The position numbers were made by a program, and so were the translations under genes. From Fusarium oxysporum f. sp. lycopersici 4287 (taxonomy: Eukaryota > Ascomycota > Sordariomycetes > Hypocreales > Nectriaceae), in contig NC_030997.1 in the NCBI RefSeq assembly GCF_000149955.1, positions 1,410,714 through 1,474,713 on the forward strand: 64,000 nucleotides of DNA, in the 5' to 3' direction. Of the stretch, positions 22,001-33,381 are shown piece by piece. The notes beneath the pieces were generated by a model. That model ran no database searches, was not told the DNA's origin, and saw nothing but the letters and a program-made list of their open reading frames with translations. The first letter of the stretch is position 1; every line of letters starts with the position of its first letter.

Positions 22001-25000
22001 AAGGGCATCGTCTTGTCCAAATTTTCAGGAACGTTGTGGGCGAGCCAGCGCTCGAAGAACAGTTGGAATGGGAACTTCCCTGCACTGTCAGCGCAAAAGG
22101 GATCGTAGAGTTCGGTTAAACATCGAGCAAACTCTGGAGTGCATGTAGCATACAGGTGGTGCATAGGCGTCGATTCTGAGTTGGAAATCTCGAAGTCTGC
22201 AACTCCCTTATCTCGCAATGCAGTCAAAAGCTCTAAGGAACCAGTGATTGCTACATCCTGCATTGTTGGGCTCTTTGACACGTAGTAATTGGCCTCGCCT
22301 GGTAGGATCTCCAATAACGCCAGCGCTGGCTTGATATGACCTTCGTAAAGGGCAGCAGAGAAGGGTGTTCGACCATCCTTGTCTAAAGTGGCGAGATTCT
22401 CCAAGACGTTTCCATCTTCTTTCTGAAGTAAGGTTATGACCTCTTCGTGTCCATTATAGCAGGCCGCGTGCCACGAGGTCTGGCCATTTTCGTCTTTAGA
22501 TCCGGGATTCACTCCTCGAGAAAGAAGAACTGAGGCTACATCTGCACTGTTTGACTCACAACTGATGTGCAGACAATTCTGTCCAGCAGTACTACAGACA
22601 TTTGGATCAATGCCAGACTCAAGAAGCATCTCGATTATCTTGCCGCTGCTGGCTGATGTGCTTCTTGTTGCGGCGCTCAGCAGCTCGAAATCGGTCGGCT
22701 TAACAATAGCGCCGCCATAACGTGGATCTGAGATGAGTGTCGACAGTTCTTCGACCAGTCCAAATCTGGAAGCAATCTCAAGTGCTTGCCGGTACTCCAG
22801 GTCGCTATAATTGTAAGACGTAGAACTGGGAGCCATGCTCGGCAACTTGAGCCCACGTCCACGAGAGAAAGATAGCGCAGTCGATGCCAGCGGTTGCCAC
22901 TGAGGACAAGCTTCTTCCCCAACAGCTAACTTAAGAATAGCCTTAAGCACCAAGTCATCAGATTCACCTTTCCACTTGAAATTTGAAAATGCCGTGACTG
23001 CATCCTCCGGTACGGCAGACGTTGGACGGATGAATTGAAGAAGATAATGACTGTCCAATGAATCAATGGCATAAGCCATGCAGCTATGGCCCATGATGGG
23101 AAATGTAGTATCAGCGCCGTTATCCAGTAGAACATTAATTGTGCGAATCATACAGTCGATAACCTGAGGATCTTTCATCTTTCTACCGAGAAACCCTTCA
23201 TCTTTCAGAGCGATAGTCATGGCCAATGGGGTAGAGTTATCTCGCACGACATTTACGTCAACGCCACTGTCAATAAGGAACTGACACAACTTGGGGCTTA
23301 GTATTAATACCGCGAAGTGAAGGGGGCCGTTGGAAAGTTGATGCATAGTCGACAGTTCGTTCTGTCCCCCAGACAGCACTGTATGAGCCCATGCTCTAAA
23401 GTTGCCGGTCTTGTGGATATCGAAGAGGCGCTTGAGAAGTTCCAGAACGGGTTCTTCTTCCATGACCTTTAAGTGCATGGGATAGGTACTTGTGCTTCTT
23501 TGTACTCCGAGAGGCGTATACGTGGCGAACTTGTAGAACGGGTGCTTTTGATTCCTCTCTTTAGCGTAGGCTTCCTCGACTGTATCAATGATAGTCGGCA
23601 CCCGATCGAAGTGCGGAAGCAACAGATAGCCAATTGAAGCTTGCACGAATGATTGATAAGCAGTGACTTCAGAGTACTGAAAATCACCAACTTCAGTCCG
23701 TTCCAAGTATTCCAAGACGGTAAAGTGGGCAAACTCAAAGTAATTACCATCCAGAGACTTGCGTAGCAGGCAGCCACAGTTACGGGAGATGATTTCTGGT
23801 TCGATAATATCGTCGGCTTCAAAGACATCCATACCCTCCTGAAATGAGACTGCTTCGCATAAGCTGGCGATATTCATCTTCGGTGATCCTAGTGCTGTCC
23901 ACTGGAGAGCTCTTCGAATACAGACTTGTGTTTGAGGCGGGCATTGCATGACTCTCTGAAGAACTCGATCATATGTCTCGTTCAGGGTTGGGGGCAGTTC
24001 GCTGAGAGCCTTTCTTCGGGCTTTATTATTGGGAAGATTGCAAATATGATCAATCTGACAAGCGACCCATCGAAACCTAGGAAACGACTAATCAGCTCCC
24101 CGGACTTCTGAATTCATGAAAGTGACTCACATTCCTTGAGCTCCGTGAACCAAAGCATGGAGTATATCCTTGTAGAGATCCGGATTCGTTCTTTCGATGC
24201 TTTTCAGGACTTTACGCCTACTGACTTCTGCAAGCGTGTAGTCTTTCAGGTCTTTCACATGAGCTGAGACCTCAATGTGTTCAAACTCCTCTGAAAGTTG
24301 CTCGCGAATCTCCTCCTCTTTGCGGCTGAACAATGCAGAGCTGATGGTCTCAGATCCTTCCACCACAGCCCTCAGTGACCGGGTCATACGGGCTACCTGA
24401 TCGCCGCATTCGTCTATCCCATCGACTACAACAAAGACTTTCTCATAGATTTCGGATATGCATCCTACAAGTTCAACAAGATCGTCCAGCCTTGGCTGCG
24501 TGGGGAGCTTGTCATCCGGATGGAGCATGTCGAAGTATTCTTCGAGTAGATCAAAGGCTTCTTCACCTTGGAGACCAAGCTGGACTGCAAGTGCTGCCAG
24601 AATGTTTTCAGGCAGGCAAGAGTCTGGGTTCTTGTAGTCGCAGAACGCAAAGCAGACTGCTGTAAGATCGTCACTCTGCTCAAGAACAGTCTCAATGACA
24701 AGTCCACACAGAACAGTCTTTCCGCTGCCTGGAAAGAGGTTAGTAGACCTACAACCTGATTAAGCATTGCAACTTACCTGGAATGCCGCTAAGCCACAAT
24801 TTCGAGTTTGATCCATTCTTCCACCTTTTAAACGTAGAATCGTCGCTGGTAAGCCAAGACCCAGTAGCTTCATGTCGCAGCTCGCGGCTAACATCGAGAT
24901 AGTCCTGAGGATTCACGCGTAGAAAGAAGTTCATGACCTCTTTGCGTCTCTTGTTAAGCTCAACTCGAGTCTCAAAACTGATCCTCCTTTCGATCATATT

Positions 25001-25471
25001 ATGGATTTCATCCTGCTTAGCCAGACTCTTCATCAAAGCGTCCATACTGTCTGCGGAGAGTGCCAAGTGAAGATTGGCGCGATGATTCGCGAGATCAGCC
25101 ACTAAATCTTTCGTTTCCTGTAGTGAGAATGGCCATTTTAATCTTCGAACGAAACGTCTCGCTGACTTGCCACCATCAAAGTCAGACAGCGCTTTGTGAA
25201 GCTTGTCTTTGATCTCCTGCAACGTCTTCTCACACGACTCAAGATGCTGTGGTTTGAGCACCGAATTCGAGCCTCGGTCTTCCAATGCCGAAGCCAACAA
25301 TCTCAGGTTTTCAGAAATTCCAGCGAGATCTCTTGTCTGGGTGGCAAGTTCTTGGGCTTTTGACGGAGCATCTTTGGCTTCCTTGCAGAACTTGGTCACT
25401 TGTTTAAAGACAGACCCTGTAAGTTGCACAAGACCAGCGATACTAGCGGCCAAACCAACGGCCTCAGCCAT
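19057..25471 (-). CDS. NACHT-ankyrin STAND protein (fungal NLR)
   Basis: Four exons on the minus strand: 25471-24778, 24728-24131, 24076-20297 and 20248-19057. The introns are 49, 54 and 48 nt, with all phases consistent; 2087 residues. Residues 1-~150 ('MAEAVGLAASIAGLVQLTGS' onward) form the helical fungal STAND N-terminal domain. NACHT: Walker A 'GIPGSGKT' (about 228-235, interrupted by intron 1) and Walker B 'VFVVVDGIDECG' (about 329-340). The usual 'GMFRWVACQID' and winged-helix region 'PPTLNETYDRVLQRV' follow. From ~680 to the C-terminus there are many divergent ankyrin repeats ('PLHFAV', 'GRTALHYAAMRGS', 'NETPLIIAASNNH'). Such proteins sense non-self or pathogen cues and trigger incompatibility or cell death. 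It appears intact, unlike its divergent neighbour at 26256. Confidence 0.9.
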
Positions 25472-26255
25472 CTTTGAGCCGTGACGCGTAAGATAGCCGC
25501 GGAAATAGTGATCGTGAATAATATTTGAGGGGTATTTGAAAAATAAGCTGCAGTCAGCTGTTTCTTGAAACAGATGGATCAGAGTGGCGAAGCTGGTGAT
25601 TAGATAATCCAATCATATCATGTCTACCATTTCACCCCACAGATTCGACAGCTTGACAGGGATCATGACCAAGTGCAGCAGAGGAGAGAGTGATTGAAGG
25701 TCTGAAGATACCTCACTCTTGAGAACCACCTGGCGAGAGTTGAGCATCATCAGGTCATTTGACGGAGACAGAAGATGACATTGATGAAGCCATCCCTATC
25801 TAATGTGCTCGTAAAAACGAGGCTTCTAGTCCGATATTACGAGGACAAATCGTAATCTGTACTTAACAAACCAACTAGCTAAGCATTTATTAACAATTCG
25901 TGACCCCAGCATCGACGGTTGTTAATTCGTGTCGGTTAGAGTCATTATCTCTTACGGGGTGTCCAATCGCGTCGAAGCAAGAGCAATCATCTTCCACTTC
26001 CTCTGTACACAACGGGGACGGTTCCCAAAGCAGGAGCTATTGCCAACCAAGCAATGACCTTCCGATAGATACATAACAACTGCGACTGTTTGATTGTAAT
26101 TTCTAACCTGAACATCATCACCAGCATCAGCCCTCTCAGTATCAGGATCATCATCAGGATCATCACCAGCATCAACCCTCTTGCTCAAACGCTACAAGCT
26201 TTATCAGTTATTTTATTCTCACTTCGCCTGTACACCCCTCCCACCCACTGCCGCA
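25472..26255. promoter_or_regulatory. Bidirectional promoter region between NLR and arginine-deiminase gene
   Basis: 784 nt shared by two divergent genes. Near the deiminase side, imperfect direct copies of ATCATCACCAGCATCA followed by R-CCCTC lie at about 26113-26135 and 26158-26181. They are probably part of the 5' leader and not a CRISPR-like array. Confidence 0.4.
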
Positions 26256-28074
26256 ATGCGCTATCTTCACCTTCTGGCCCTTTGTGGTATGAACCCCACC
26301 GAACAATTCTGCAGACCCATCTCTGACCACCTGCTCCTCAGGCTTTCCATTAGCTTTATCTTGCCCTTCGGATCCTCGTATCAAAGCTGACATACGTGCT
26401 GATACCAACCGCGACGGATAAGTCGACCTCGACGGCTTTTCGGACACGAATGGCAAGACGCGATGGACTGAAAAGTCCGGTGCCATTTTCCTCCCCAACA
26501 TCGGCGATACGGGTCGACGCTGCTCCAAGCACGCCCTCACGGTTCATGCTCTCACTTATCAGGCGGTCAGCAACGAGGAGCTTGACGAGTGCAACAAGGA
26601 GCTTGACGATTGCAACGATGCTTCTGACAACACCCAGAGATCCCCCGAATATCTCGCACCCCTCAAGACCGTCCCCATCACAACCCTCTTCGAAAACGCA
26701 AACGGTACCGTTACAGTTCCCGATGCGACACAGCGAAAGTTCGTACGTATCTTCCAGAAGCAGGGCAAGGACTGGGTTTACATCGACAACAACCATACTT
26801 TCTCTCAACAGGAGCTGCAAGCTGGTCTTGACCTTGGCATTGATGCTCGTGATACCAGACGTCCCGACGTTTGGGATGGACGTGTCACTGTTCGCTTCAC
26901 CGTTCAAGTCGGAGATACCAAGTCATCTGACACGGTCATGTTACGTGTTGCACCCGTGCTCACGCACCATCATCTCCAAAAGGTCGAACAAGTCCTCGCC
27001 AGCCAGGACAACGACAACCCTTATCTTGTCTACTTCACCAACATCCTCGCCTCAATTGTCAAGGCTGCTGGCTTGAAGAAAGATCTGTACCTATTCAACG
27101 AAAGAAGTGGCAAATGGGTCCAAGACTTTGTTGAGCCAGGCTACGCAAGCATGCCTGGTCCGAATGGAACAGTATCTATCCGGATCATGATTCGGTGTCC
27201 CGGCGATGAGCGAGAGGGTGGTAGACAACTCTTTCTGTATTTCCGAAAGGCTGGAGTTGGTGCAGTCCAGCATCTCGGTAAAAACGCCTCTAATATCGAT
27301 GCCGGTGGCAACATCGAAGCCATTCCTCCCTACACCTTCAAGGGCAAGAGCTGGCCAGCTGGGCGTCTCGTCCATGGCAAGGATGACACCGAAAAGCACC
27401 ATATTCTTTCTTACCTTGAAGCTCAAGAGACACAGAAGCCCCTTCTGCTCGATACTGCCTGGCTCTCAGTCGGTCATGTCGATGAGTTCCTCCAGTTCAT
27501 TCCCGCTAAGAACAAGCGAGGTTGGGTTGCAGTCATCAGTGATCCTCGATTAGCTATCAAGCTTCTTGAAGACGAGCAAAAGGCCGGGCATGGATCGCTC
27601 CCCGCCATTTCACGCAAGGACGATATTGACTACGATATACCTACCATCACCCAATTATTGGGCAGTACGGGGTTTATGAAGCTGAACAAAGAGTGCGCTC
27701 AGCGAATCGACGGCAACATCAAGATTCTGAGGCGGGAAATTGGACTTGCTGATGAGGACATCATTCGCATTCCAGCTTTGTTCAATAGAGAAGACTCCTC
27801 TGAAGGTGATGGCTCGAAACTCGAAGTCGGGGCATTCTACCCTGCTGTCCTAAACAACCTCGTTCTTACTGGTTACAACACTTGCGTTGCACCTAACCCA
27901 TGGGGTCCAGTTGTCGAGGGTAAGGATGTCCTTGCTAAGGTAATTAGCGACACGTATGCCAAGGTTGGGATGAAGATCAAGTTTATCGATGACTGGGATA
28001 GTCATCATGAGGATCAAGGGGGAGTTCATTGTGGCACCAACTCAATTCGAGACATGTCTGCCCGGTGGTGGTGA
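26256..28074 (+). pseudogene. Protein-arginine deiminase-like gene with an early in-frame stop
   Basis: Exons 26256-26286 and 26342-28074 (55-nt GTATGA...CAG intron with CTGAC branch) give 587 codons. Codon 37 is TAA (26419-26421), inside a conserved-looking 'DTNRDG-stop-VDLDG' segment. The rest is open and well preserved. Family landmarks of peptidyl-arginine deiminases include 'WVQDFVEPGY' (catalytic Asp), 'SVGHVDEFLQF' (His and Asp) and 'GGVHCGTNSIRD' near the end (nucleophilic Cys, ~residue 574). The N-terminus 'MRYLHLLALCGFPLALS' resembles a signal peptide. One base change from AAA or CAA would explain the stop. Read-through, a downstream start or a base error are alternatives. If active, it would convert protein arginine to citrulline. 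Confidence 0.82.
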
Positions 28075-28164
28075 TTACGTTGCGTTACGGAATCAAATGG
28101 ACCTTTGGTAATCCGCTTTTGTTGTAAATAGTATCTTATTCTTATGCAACATTATTAGCTCCTT

Positions 28165-29268
28165 TTATACCTCCTGGCTCTCGAGTAATTCTATACTCTT
28201 GTGATCTACAATCGCCGCGCAGTGTCGTTCCACCATGGCATCGACAATTTCGCGGCTCTGCATCAGCGGTCCAGCAAGGGCCCACGCAAATCCGTGAAAG
28301 GTTTATCGTCGGTACTCTTCCCAAACATCCTCAATCCCAAGTTTAGGCCCGCCCGTCTGCTCTCAGCGCCCCTGAGGTAAGACTGCAAGAGATCTTTTTT
28401 CATGGAGCGCGGGCGATCTTGAATTTAACATTGGGCCCGCCAATGAAGTAAGCACATCCAGCCAAAGGCTGAAAGCAGCAGAAATGACCAGCCCAATCAA
28501 GAGAAGCCAGTTCTTCCAGTGAGTGATATGAACCGTGTTTCCGATATGTGCATCGCCCATGAACCGATGCACTTCATTTTGGAGTCTGATGCCCAAAGAG
28601 CCTTGAAATGCCGCCGTCATGCGCTCCCGATCCTCCATAAACTTAGGAACTGGACGTCTCGCACCTGGAGCAAATCGTTTGTCCCATTCTTCTGGCGCCA
28701 CCAATCCCACGACTGCATCTCTGATTGAAACAGTTTTGCTCACAGAGGGAATCCCTTCACCTGTATCTCCCCAGGTGCTGGCATGGAGGGTAGCTAACTG
28801 CTCGGCACTCATCCTCGCCCTCTCAACTGGCCATGTCTCAAGGGGGCTACCAAATGTGTAGCCCTGAGCTTTGAGATCGTTCATTACAACAATGCCATGT
28901 CCATTCACAGTATCTGTGCCAGCATACGATACCGGTGGAAGAGGGATCTTGAGCCTTGGGGCAAGGTAGTAGTAGAACTCAGCTTCAAGCCGGTAAATGG
29001 CGTAGAGGAAAGGCAGAGACTCTCGATTGTCGGTATTGAAACCGCCTTTGACGCAAACACTACTGGCACCGTCATCGGTATCATTCTCGAACGTTAATTT
29101 GATTGAGATTTTGGATGCCGTTCGATGGATCCTCTCGATGACTTCAACATTTTGGACATGCTTGTTGAGAATCTAAGTGAACCAATGCTTCGTAAGCTCA
29201 TCGACCGGGAGCGGCAACGGCTCGTTCGATTGTATGATGCCGTTCACTTTGTCTGCACTTGAAGGCAT
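28165..29268 (-). pseudogene. EcKL/aminoglycoside-phosphotransferase-like kinase, decayed
   Basis: Read from the ATG at 29268, the frame meets TAG at 29175-29173 (codon 32) after 'DELTKHWFT'. It then continues with kinase-like sequence ('VCVKGGFNTD', 'LEAEFYYYLAPRL', 'PPVSYAGTD', 'IVVMNDL'). Around 28390-28620 the catalytic part breaks into several frames: 'GDAHIGNT' (Brenner-type loop) in one, 'LDWAGHF' (metal-binding Asp) in the next. A tail in further frames runs to a stop at 28165-28167. The pieces are in order and on one strand, so this is a former CHK/EcKL kinase-like phosphotransferase with one nonsense codon and multiple frameshifts. It is convergent with the deiminase gene. Confidence 0.8.
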
Positions 29269-29982
29269 GATGATTGTAATTTGCAATCCGCAACAAGGCC
29301 GGCTTCAGTGCATTGAAGAGTGGGGTTGCTTATCTGTCTGGACACATAAGCATTGCAAAAGTCCTTCGACATCCTTGGCCATCAATGCATATCTGACACG
29401 TTAGTAATAGGTCAGGATTACATTTGGCGGCGCTCTGCTGATTTTTGCAGGGATTGGGTCACCCGATAACTGTGGGATGCAAAGTTTCGACATTCTCAAG
29501 AGTCCACTGATGGTGAATGATACCTTATGGGTATGTGAAGATGAGGAAGTCTATTATGGGCATGGTAATATTCCCAATCTCCTGGCTTCGAACGTGACCT
29601 CTTGTCATTCTTGATCACTATGCATGAGTATCTCATGACGGATGCTCGATCCCAAAAGGGAATTTAATCAAGTTCAAAGTGGGTTTCGGCATGACAAGGA
29701 ATAAACAACATAGGCCAGTCGCATTAGTGATCCACGGCAGCTTATCCCGGAAACCGTCGGTGAATGAGTCACCGAGCCACGACAAATGGGGAAGGCTTGT
29801 TGGGTGCGGGGAAAACGACTGACCTAATACAGCCTGACCAGCAAAATTGCAGTGAATCTGAACCTCCAACACCATTTATAACCTGCGCTAACTCGTGCCT
29901 CGCCTCGCGTTGTCTCTCTCTATATACACTGCAGAGAGGCGTCAATAGAATATACGGCCATTTTCCCTTCTCATATCTCATC
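29269..29982. other. Intergenic region
   Basis: No gene supported. Small frames at 29177-29404 and 29633-29875 lack features. The last ~100 nt form the leader of the GrpB-type gene. Confidence 0.4.
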
Positions 29983-30588
29983 ATGACACCAACAATTGAA
30001 GAACTACTAAAGGAATACGACTTTGATCCTTCCCTCATCGACAGGATTGCATTTCGCAAACACAAACAACCTATCGCCATTGTTGAACCCGATCCAAAAT
30101 GGCCAGAGCATTTCGCCCGTGCAAAAGCGCGCATCGAATCCGCCATCGGCGATACAGCAGTGTCAATCAACCACGTTGGCTCTACCAGCGTCCCAGGTCT
30201 GCCAGCAAAAGCTGTAATCGACATTGACCTAACCGTCAAAGACATCAACGACGAAGCGTCCTACGCAAATGCACTTGAGAATGCTGGCTTCCATTTCCTT
30301 GTAAGAGAACCCGGGTGGCATGGACACCGCTTCTTTTGCGACTACGAACCCGTGCCGACGAATCTGCATGTTTGGGGTCCTGGATGCCCCGAGGTGGTGA
30401 GACATAAGATCTTTGCAGATTGGCTGAGGAAGAATGAGGACGATAGGAAAGCTTATGAGAATATCAAGAGGGAGTCAGCGAAGGCGAGTGCTGAGAACGG
30501 GGAGGATGTTATGGAGTATAATAATAGGAAGCAGAACGTCATTCGTGAGATTCTGCAGAGGGCGTTTAAGGATTTGGGATACGTATAG
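29983..30588 (+). CDS. GrpB/UPF0157 family protein
   Basis: Intronless, 201 residues; the ATG at 29983 is preceded by a short leader. The diagnostic segment 'NHVGSTSVPGLPAKAVIDID' (about residues 62-81) is the GrpB nucleotidyltransferase-fold signature (G-S-T-S followed by acidic residues). 'HRFFCDY', 'NLHVW' and 'FADWLRKNEDDR' complete the family pattern. Fungal members are mostly uncharacterised; some homologues are fused to CoA-biosynthesis enzymes. A nucleotidyl-transfer role is inferred from the fold only. The gene appears complete, standing among broken neighbours. Confidence 0.9.
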   Translation: MTPTIEELLKEYDFDPSLIDRIAFRKHKQPIAIVEPDPKWPEHFARAKARIESAIGDTAVSINHVGSTSVPGLPAKAVIDIDLTVKDINDEASYANALENAGFHFLVREPGWHGHRFFCDYEPVPTNLHVWGPGCPEVVRHKIFADWLRKNEDDRKAYENIKRESAKASAENGEDVMEYNNRKQNVIREILQRAFKDLGYV

Positions 30589-31025
30589 AGCATGCCAGGG
30601 TGTTGCTCTGGGACTAATGATGGCTTGCAGGCGAGAAAGCAATAGAATATTGGGCGAGGCCAAAAAGGTTACAAGAGCTAATTTGGTGATCCCTTCAAAA
30701 GGAATTCAAGAGTGTGGCAGTACCACTTTCCAAACGCTTGAAGCTACTACCAGCGAGTTGTCATGAAACGCATTATCTTAAGATCCAGCTCTAGTTGAAG
30801 CATGCTGGACGGATGTTGCCATGAAGTTCTTGTGATACCTTCCAATTCGAGCCTAGGTTTCAGCTAGCTTCAGCTTGGTCCGCGACCTCAAAATGACAAT
30901 GGCAGACTTGCTGCCTGGATAGCTCCAAATGGAAGTTCACGTTTCATGAAACACTTTTCATATATGTAACAGATTTCCTGAGCCGACTTGAATCCCCCCC
31001 CTGCAGCATTTCTCAACTATTCATA
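30589..31025. other. Intergenic region
   Basis: No gene seen; should contain the promoter of the ankyrin-repeat gene. Confidence 0.4.
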
Positions 31026-32072
31026 ATGTCTGCTCCACTGATGCAGACCTGTCTATGCCACGCTCCAGGCGACGATCCCGCAGAAATTACAACTTTGCAC
31101 CAAGCAGCTTTTCACCAAAACAACCAACGACTAGAAGAGCTCCTACAAGACAATGCTGATGTATCGGCAACGCAAACACCTCGCGACTTCACACCGCTTC
31201 ACTATGCTGTTCAATTCGGCGACGAAAAGAGCGTGCAGCTACTCATTGACGCTGGCTCAAACGTCTCTGCAAGAAGCTATGATGGCGTCACGCCTTTACA
31301 CAACACGTCTGCCGGTGGCAATGTGAGGATCACCGAAATGCTCTTGAAGGCGGGAGCGAATGTTGATAGTCGCAATATCGATGAAGAAACGCCTCTCCAT
31401 GTCGTGTCATTATTTGGGGAGACACAAATCGCAAAGCTCCTCATAGACGCTGGGGCGGATGTCTCGGCAAAGGATTGCTATGGAAACACGGCTTTGCATA
31501 TTGCTGCATCCCACGAGCATATCGGGATTATTGAAGCTCTTCTTGCCGCCGGCGCTGACGTTAACGCCGTAAATAACAATGGGGATCCAGTGCTGCATCA
31601 TGCAATTAGCGACGGACCAGAATGCGTCAAGTTTCTTATCGATCATGGAGCAAATATCCACCTCAAAGGCGAAGGCGGTGATACACTTCTGCATCGCGCT
31701 GCGCAGAGCTCATCTGAACTAGTGCGAGACTTGGTCAAAGGGGGGATTGACCTTGAGGCAACCAACGACGAAGGAGCAACAGCTCTCCATTGTGCTTCAG
31801 CATGGGGAGAAACTGCATCAATTCAGATTATGATCGATAGCGGAGCAAATGTCAACGCGGCCAACAATGATGGCGAGACGGTTCTGCATATTGTGGCTGG
31901 GAACCCTTCTCTCAGAAGCGGACGTGATTCGGGTACGAAGGCAAAGCTTTTGATCGATGCGGGAGCAGACATTCATGCGAAAGCAAAGTCTTCAAAGACA
32001 CCTTTAGATTATGCGGTTGATTGTGAGTACGAGGCTGTTGAGAAGGTACTGCGCGAGATGGGGGCGGCGTGA
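31026..32072 (+). CDS. Ankyrin-repeat protein
   Basis: Intronless, 348 residues consisting almost wholly of about nine regular ankyrin repeats ('TPLHYAVQFGDEKSVQLLID', 'TALHIAASHEHIGIIEALL' and similar), with N-terminal 'MSAPLMQTCLCHAPGDD'. The repeats are regular and close to consensus, unlike the divergent array of the NLR at 19-25 kb. No NACHT, catalytic or membrane segment is seen, so a protein-binding scaffold is likely. It could be a free-standing relative of NLR sensor arrays, but that is speculative. Confidence 0.9.
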   Translation: MSAPLMQTCLCHAPGDDPAEITTLHQAAFHQNNQRLEELLQDNADVSATQTPRDFTPLHYAVQFGDEKSVQLLIDAGSNVSARSYDGVTPLHNTSAGGNVRITEMLLKAGANVDSRNIDEETPLHVVSLFGETQIAKLLIDAGADVSAKDCYGNTALHIAASHEHIGIIEALLAAGADVNAVNNNGDPVLHHAISDGPECVKFLIDHGANIHLKGEGGDTLLHRAAQSSSELVRDLVKGGIDLEATNDEGATALHCASAWGETASIQIMIDSGANVNAANNDGETVLHIVAGNPSLRSGRDSGTKAKLLIDAGADIHAKAKSSKTPLDYAVDCEYEAVEKVLREMGAA

Positions 32073-32212
32073 GAAGTAGAAAGTTCAGATCAACCAAATC
32101 TCACCAGTTCTCAAGGTCTCGATGTCTTTTGAGTAAATTTTGAGTATCTGAATATGGAATCGCTTGAACATATCATTCTCATTAAAGTGTTCTACCCATC
32201 GCTTCTTATGTC

Positions 32213-33067
32213 TCATGTCCGATCAACAAGAGCCCAAGTATGGTCAGCAATCTTCCTTCTCTCCTCCTCACTCCACTCTTTTTTCCCTCCAATCACCTTT
32301 CCATGGTTATCGATGCAAGCCCAGGACATATCCTTCGATTGCAACTCATCCGCAGCTTTGTAAAGTCCATCAAGTTGTCTTTCAGCACACTGCTCAGGCT
32401 GCAGACCAACCAATCTCGAAGCAACCTTTGACACCGCTCGGAAATACCAAGCTGAGTTCTTCGGTGTCGCTGTGTTTACAACTCCAGGATAACCGTGCGC
32501 GAAGAACTGTTTGGTACCTTGGTTTTGAAGCGCGTGATACTGTATCATTATGTCATTCATGCAGATGCAGTGGTTTGCTGCGTGAGCGAGGCTGAAGGTT
32601 CCTTTGAGGTCGAGATCATCCCAGTTCAGCTTCTCAGGACTACCGTTGAGTCCGTCCAGAACGAGAAGAACTTTCGCATTATGGCTAAGAATGGGGCTGA
32701 GTTCTCTAATCAAGAGCTGACGACCGTAGTAGTGCAAAGCCATCTTCCTGTCAATCCCCTCAGCTGTTTCCGTCCGTCCAGCGAATGACATGATTCCCTG
32801 CGTCATCACGAGAAGGTCAAGAGGAGTGTTCTGACTATTGCTTCGAAACTCTTGCGCAAACTCTTTCAAAGCGTGCATGGACGTTGCGTCAACGGAGCGG
32901 AAGGAGACTTTCTCGGCTGGCATGACCTGCGGCTTTGTCCGGCCGAGGATAGTGATTGAGGAGAACTGGTAATTGGAAGATGTTGCTAGACGTTTGGCTA
33001 TTGCGTAGCCAATGCCGCTGGTGCCGCCGACTACCAGAGCGTTGGAGCCGGATATGACTTTGTTCAT
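32213..33067 (-). CDS. SDR-fold oxidoreductase lacking the usual Tyr-x-x-x-Lys
   Basis: Intronless, 284 residues. The N-terminal Rossmann motif 'VVGGTSGIGYAIAKRLA' (about residues 12-28) and 'LGRTKPQ' support NAD(P) binding, and 'MTQGIM' replaces the NNAG motif. The classical YxxxK is not seen where expected: the region reads 'GSPEKLNWDDLDLKGTFSLA'. As I recall, the same fungal subfamily (with 'LNWDDLDLK' and 'FFAHGYPGVV') generally lacks it, so the divergence is probably subfamily-wide and not damage. It ends with a basic tail. Catalytic activity is uncertain. Transcribed in the same direction as the SDR at 33382-34485. Confidence 0.82.
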   Translation of the reverse strand: MNKVISGSNALVVGGTSGIGYAIAKRLATSSNYQFSSITILGRTKPQVMPAEKVSFRSVDATSMHALKEFAQEFRSNSQNTPLDLLVMTQGIMSFAGRTETAEGIDRKMALHYYGRQLLIRELSPILSHNAKVLLVLDGLNGSPEKLNWDDLDLKGTFSLAHAANHCICMNDIMIQYHALQNQGTKQFFAHGYPGVVNTATPKNSAWYFRAVSKVASRLVGLQPEQCAERQLDGLYKAADELQSKDMSWACIDNHGKVIGGKKEWSEEERRKIADHTWALVDRT

Positions 33068-33381
33068 GATGAAGATGAGATGAGGAGATGCACTGTCAGA
33101 TAAAGTGCGGGGGGCGGAACGTGATATAATACTTTATGGTATGATAGACTAGTTAAAATTTACAAAAAAGAGCAAATCAACATTATTTATACGGAAAAGG
33201 TGTGAAAAATGATAAGAGTTGATACTGTACCGCTTTCATGCAAGCGGATCACTAGCGCTTATGTTGTCGCATAATCGTCTGCAAAAGGAGATTTTCCATG
33301 CTTGTCTCACATTACATGTTATCCCGAATCCGAGTCCGAAAATAATTAAAGGTCCCCGTCAACATTGTACCACTGAGTAGT
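33068..33381. other. Intergenic region
   Basis: Short AT-rich spacer between two co-oriented SDR genes; contains the promoter for the downstream (32213-33067) gene. No other feature seen. Confidence 0.35.

Noticed and set aside
26100..26185. Repeated ATCATCACCAGCATCA units as a possible array
   Set aside because: Only two imperfect copies in a eukaryotic 5' leader; simple-sequence slippage is sufficient. No CRISPR is expected in a fungal nuclear genome.
26380..26424. 45-nt in-frame intron removing the deiminase stop
   Set aside because: It would need an AAG acceptor next to no proper branch site and would delete the conserved ADxRADTNRDG region.
26356..26907. 183-codon minus-strand frame
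   Set aside because: Fully antisense to the deiminase coding sequence, whose + strand translation matches family motifs; a shadow.
32213..33067. SDR without YxxxK as a newly inactivated enzyme
   Set aside because: The replaced region looks like a subfamily-wide feature ('LNWDDLDLK') and not a local lesion, so no inactivation is claimed.
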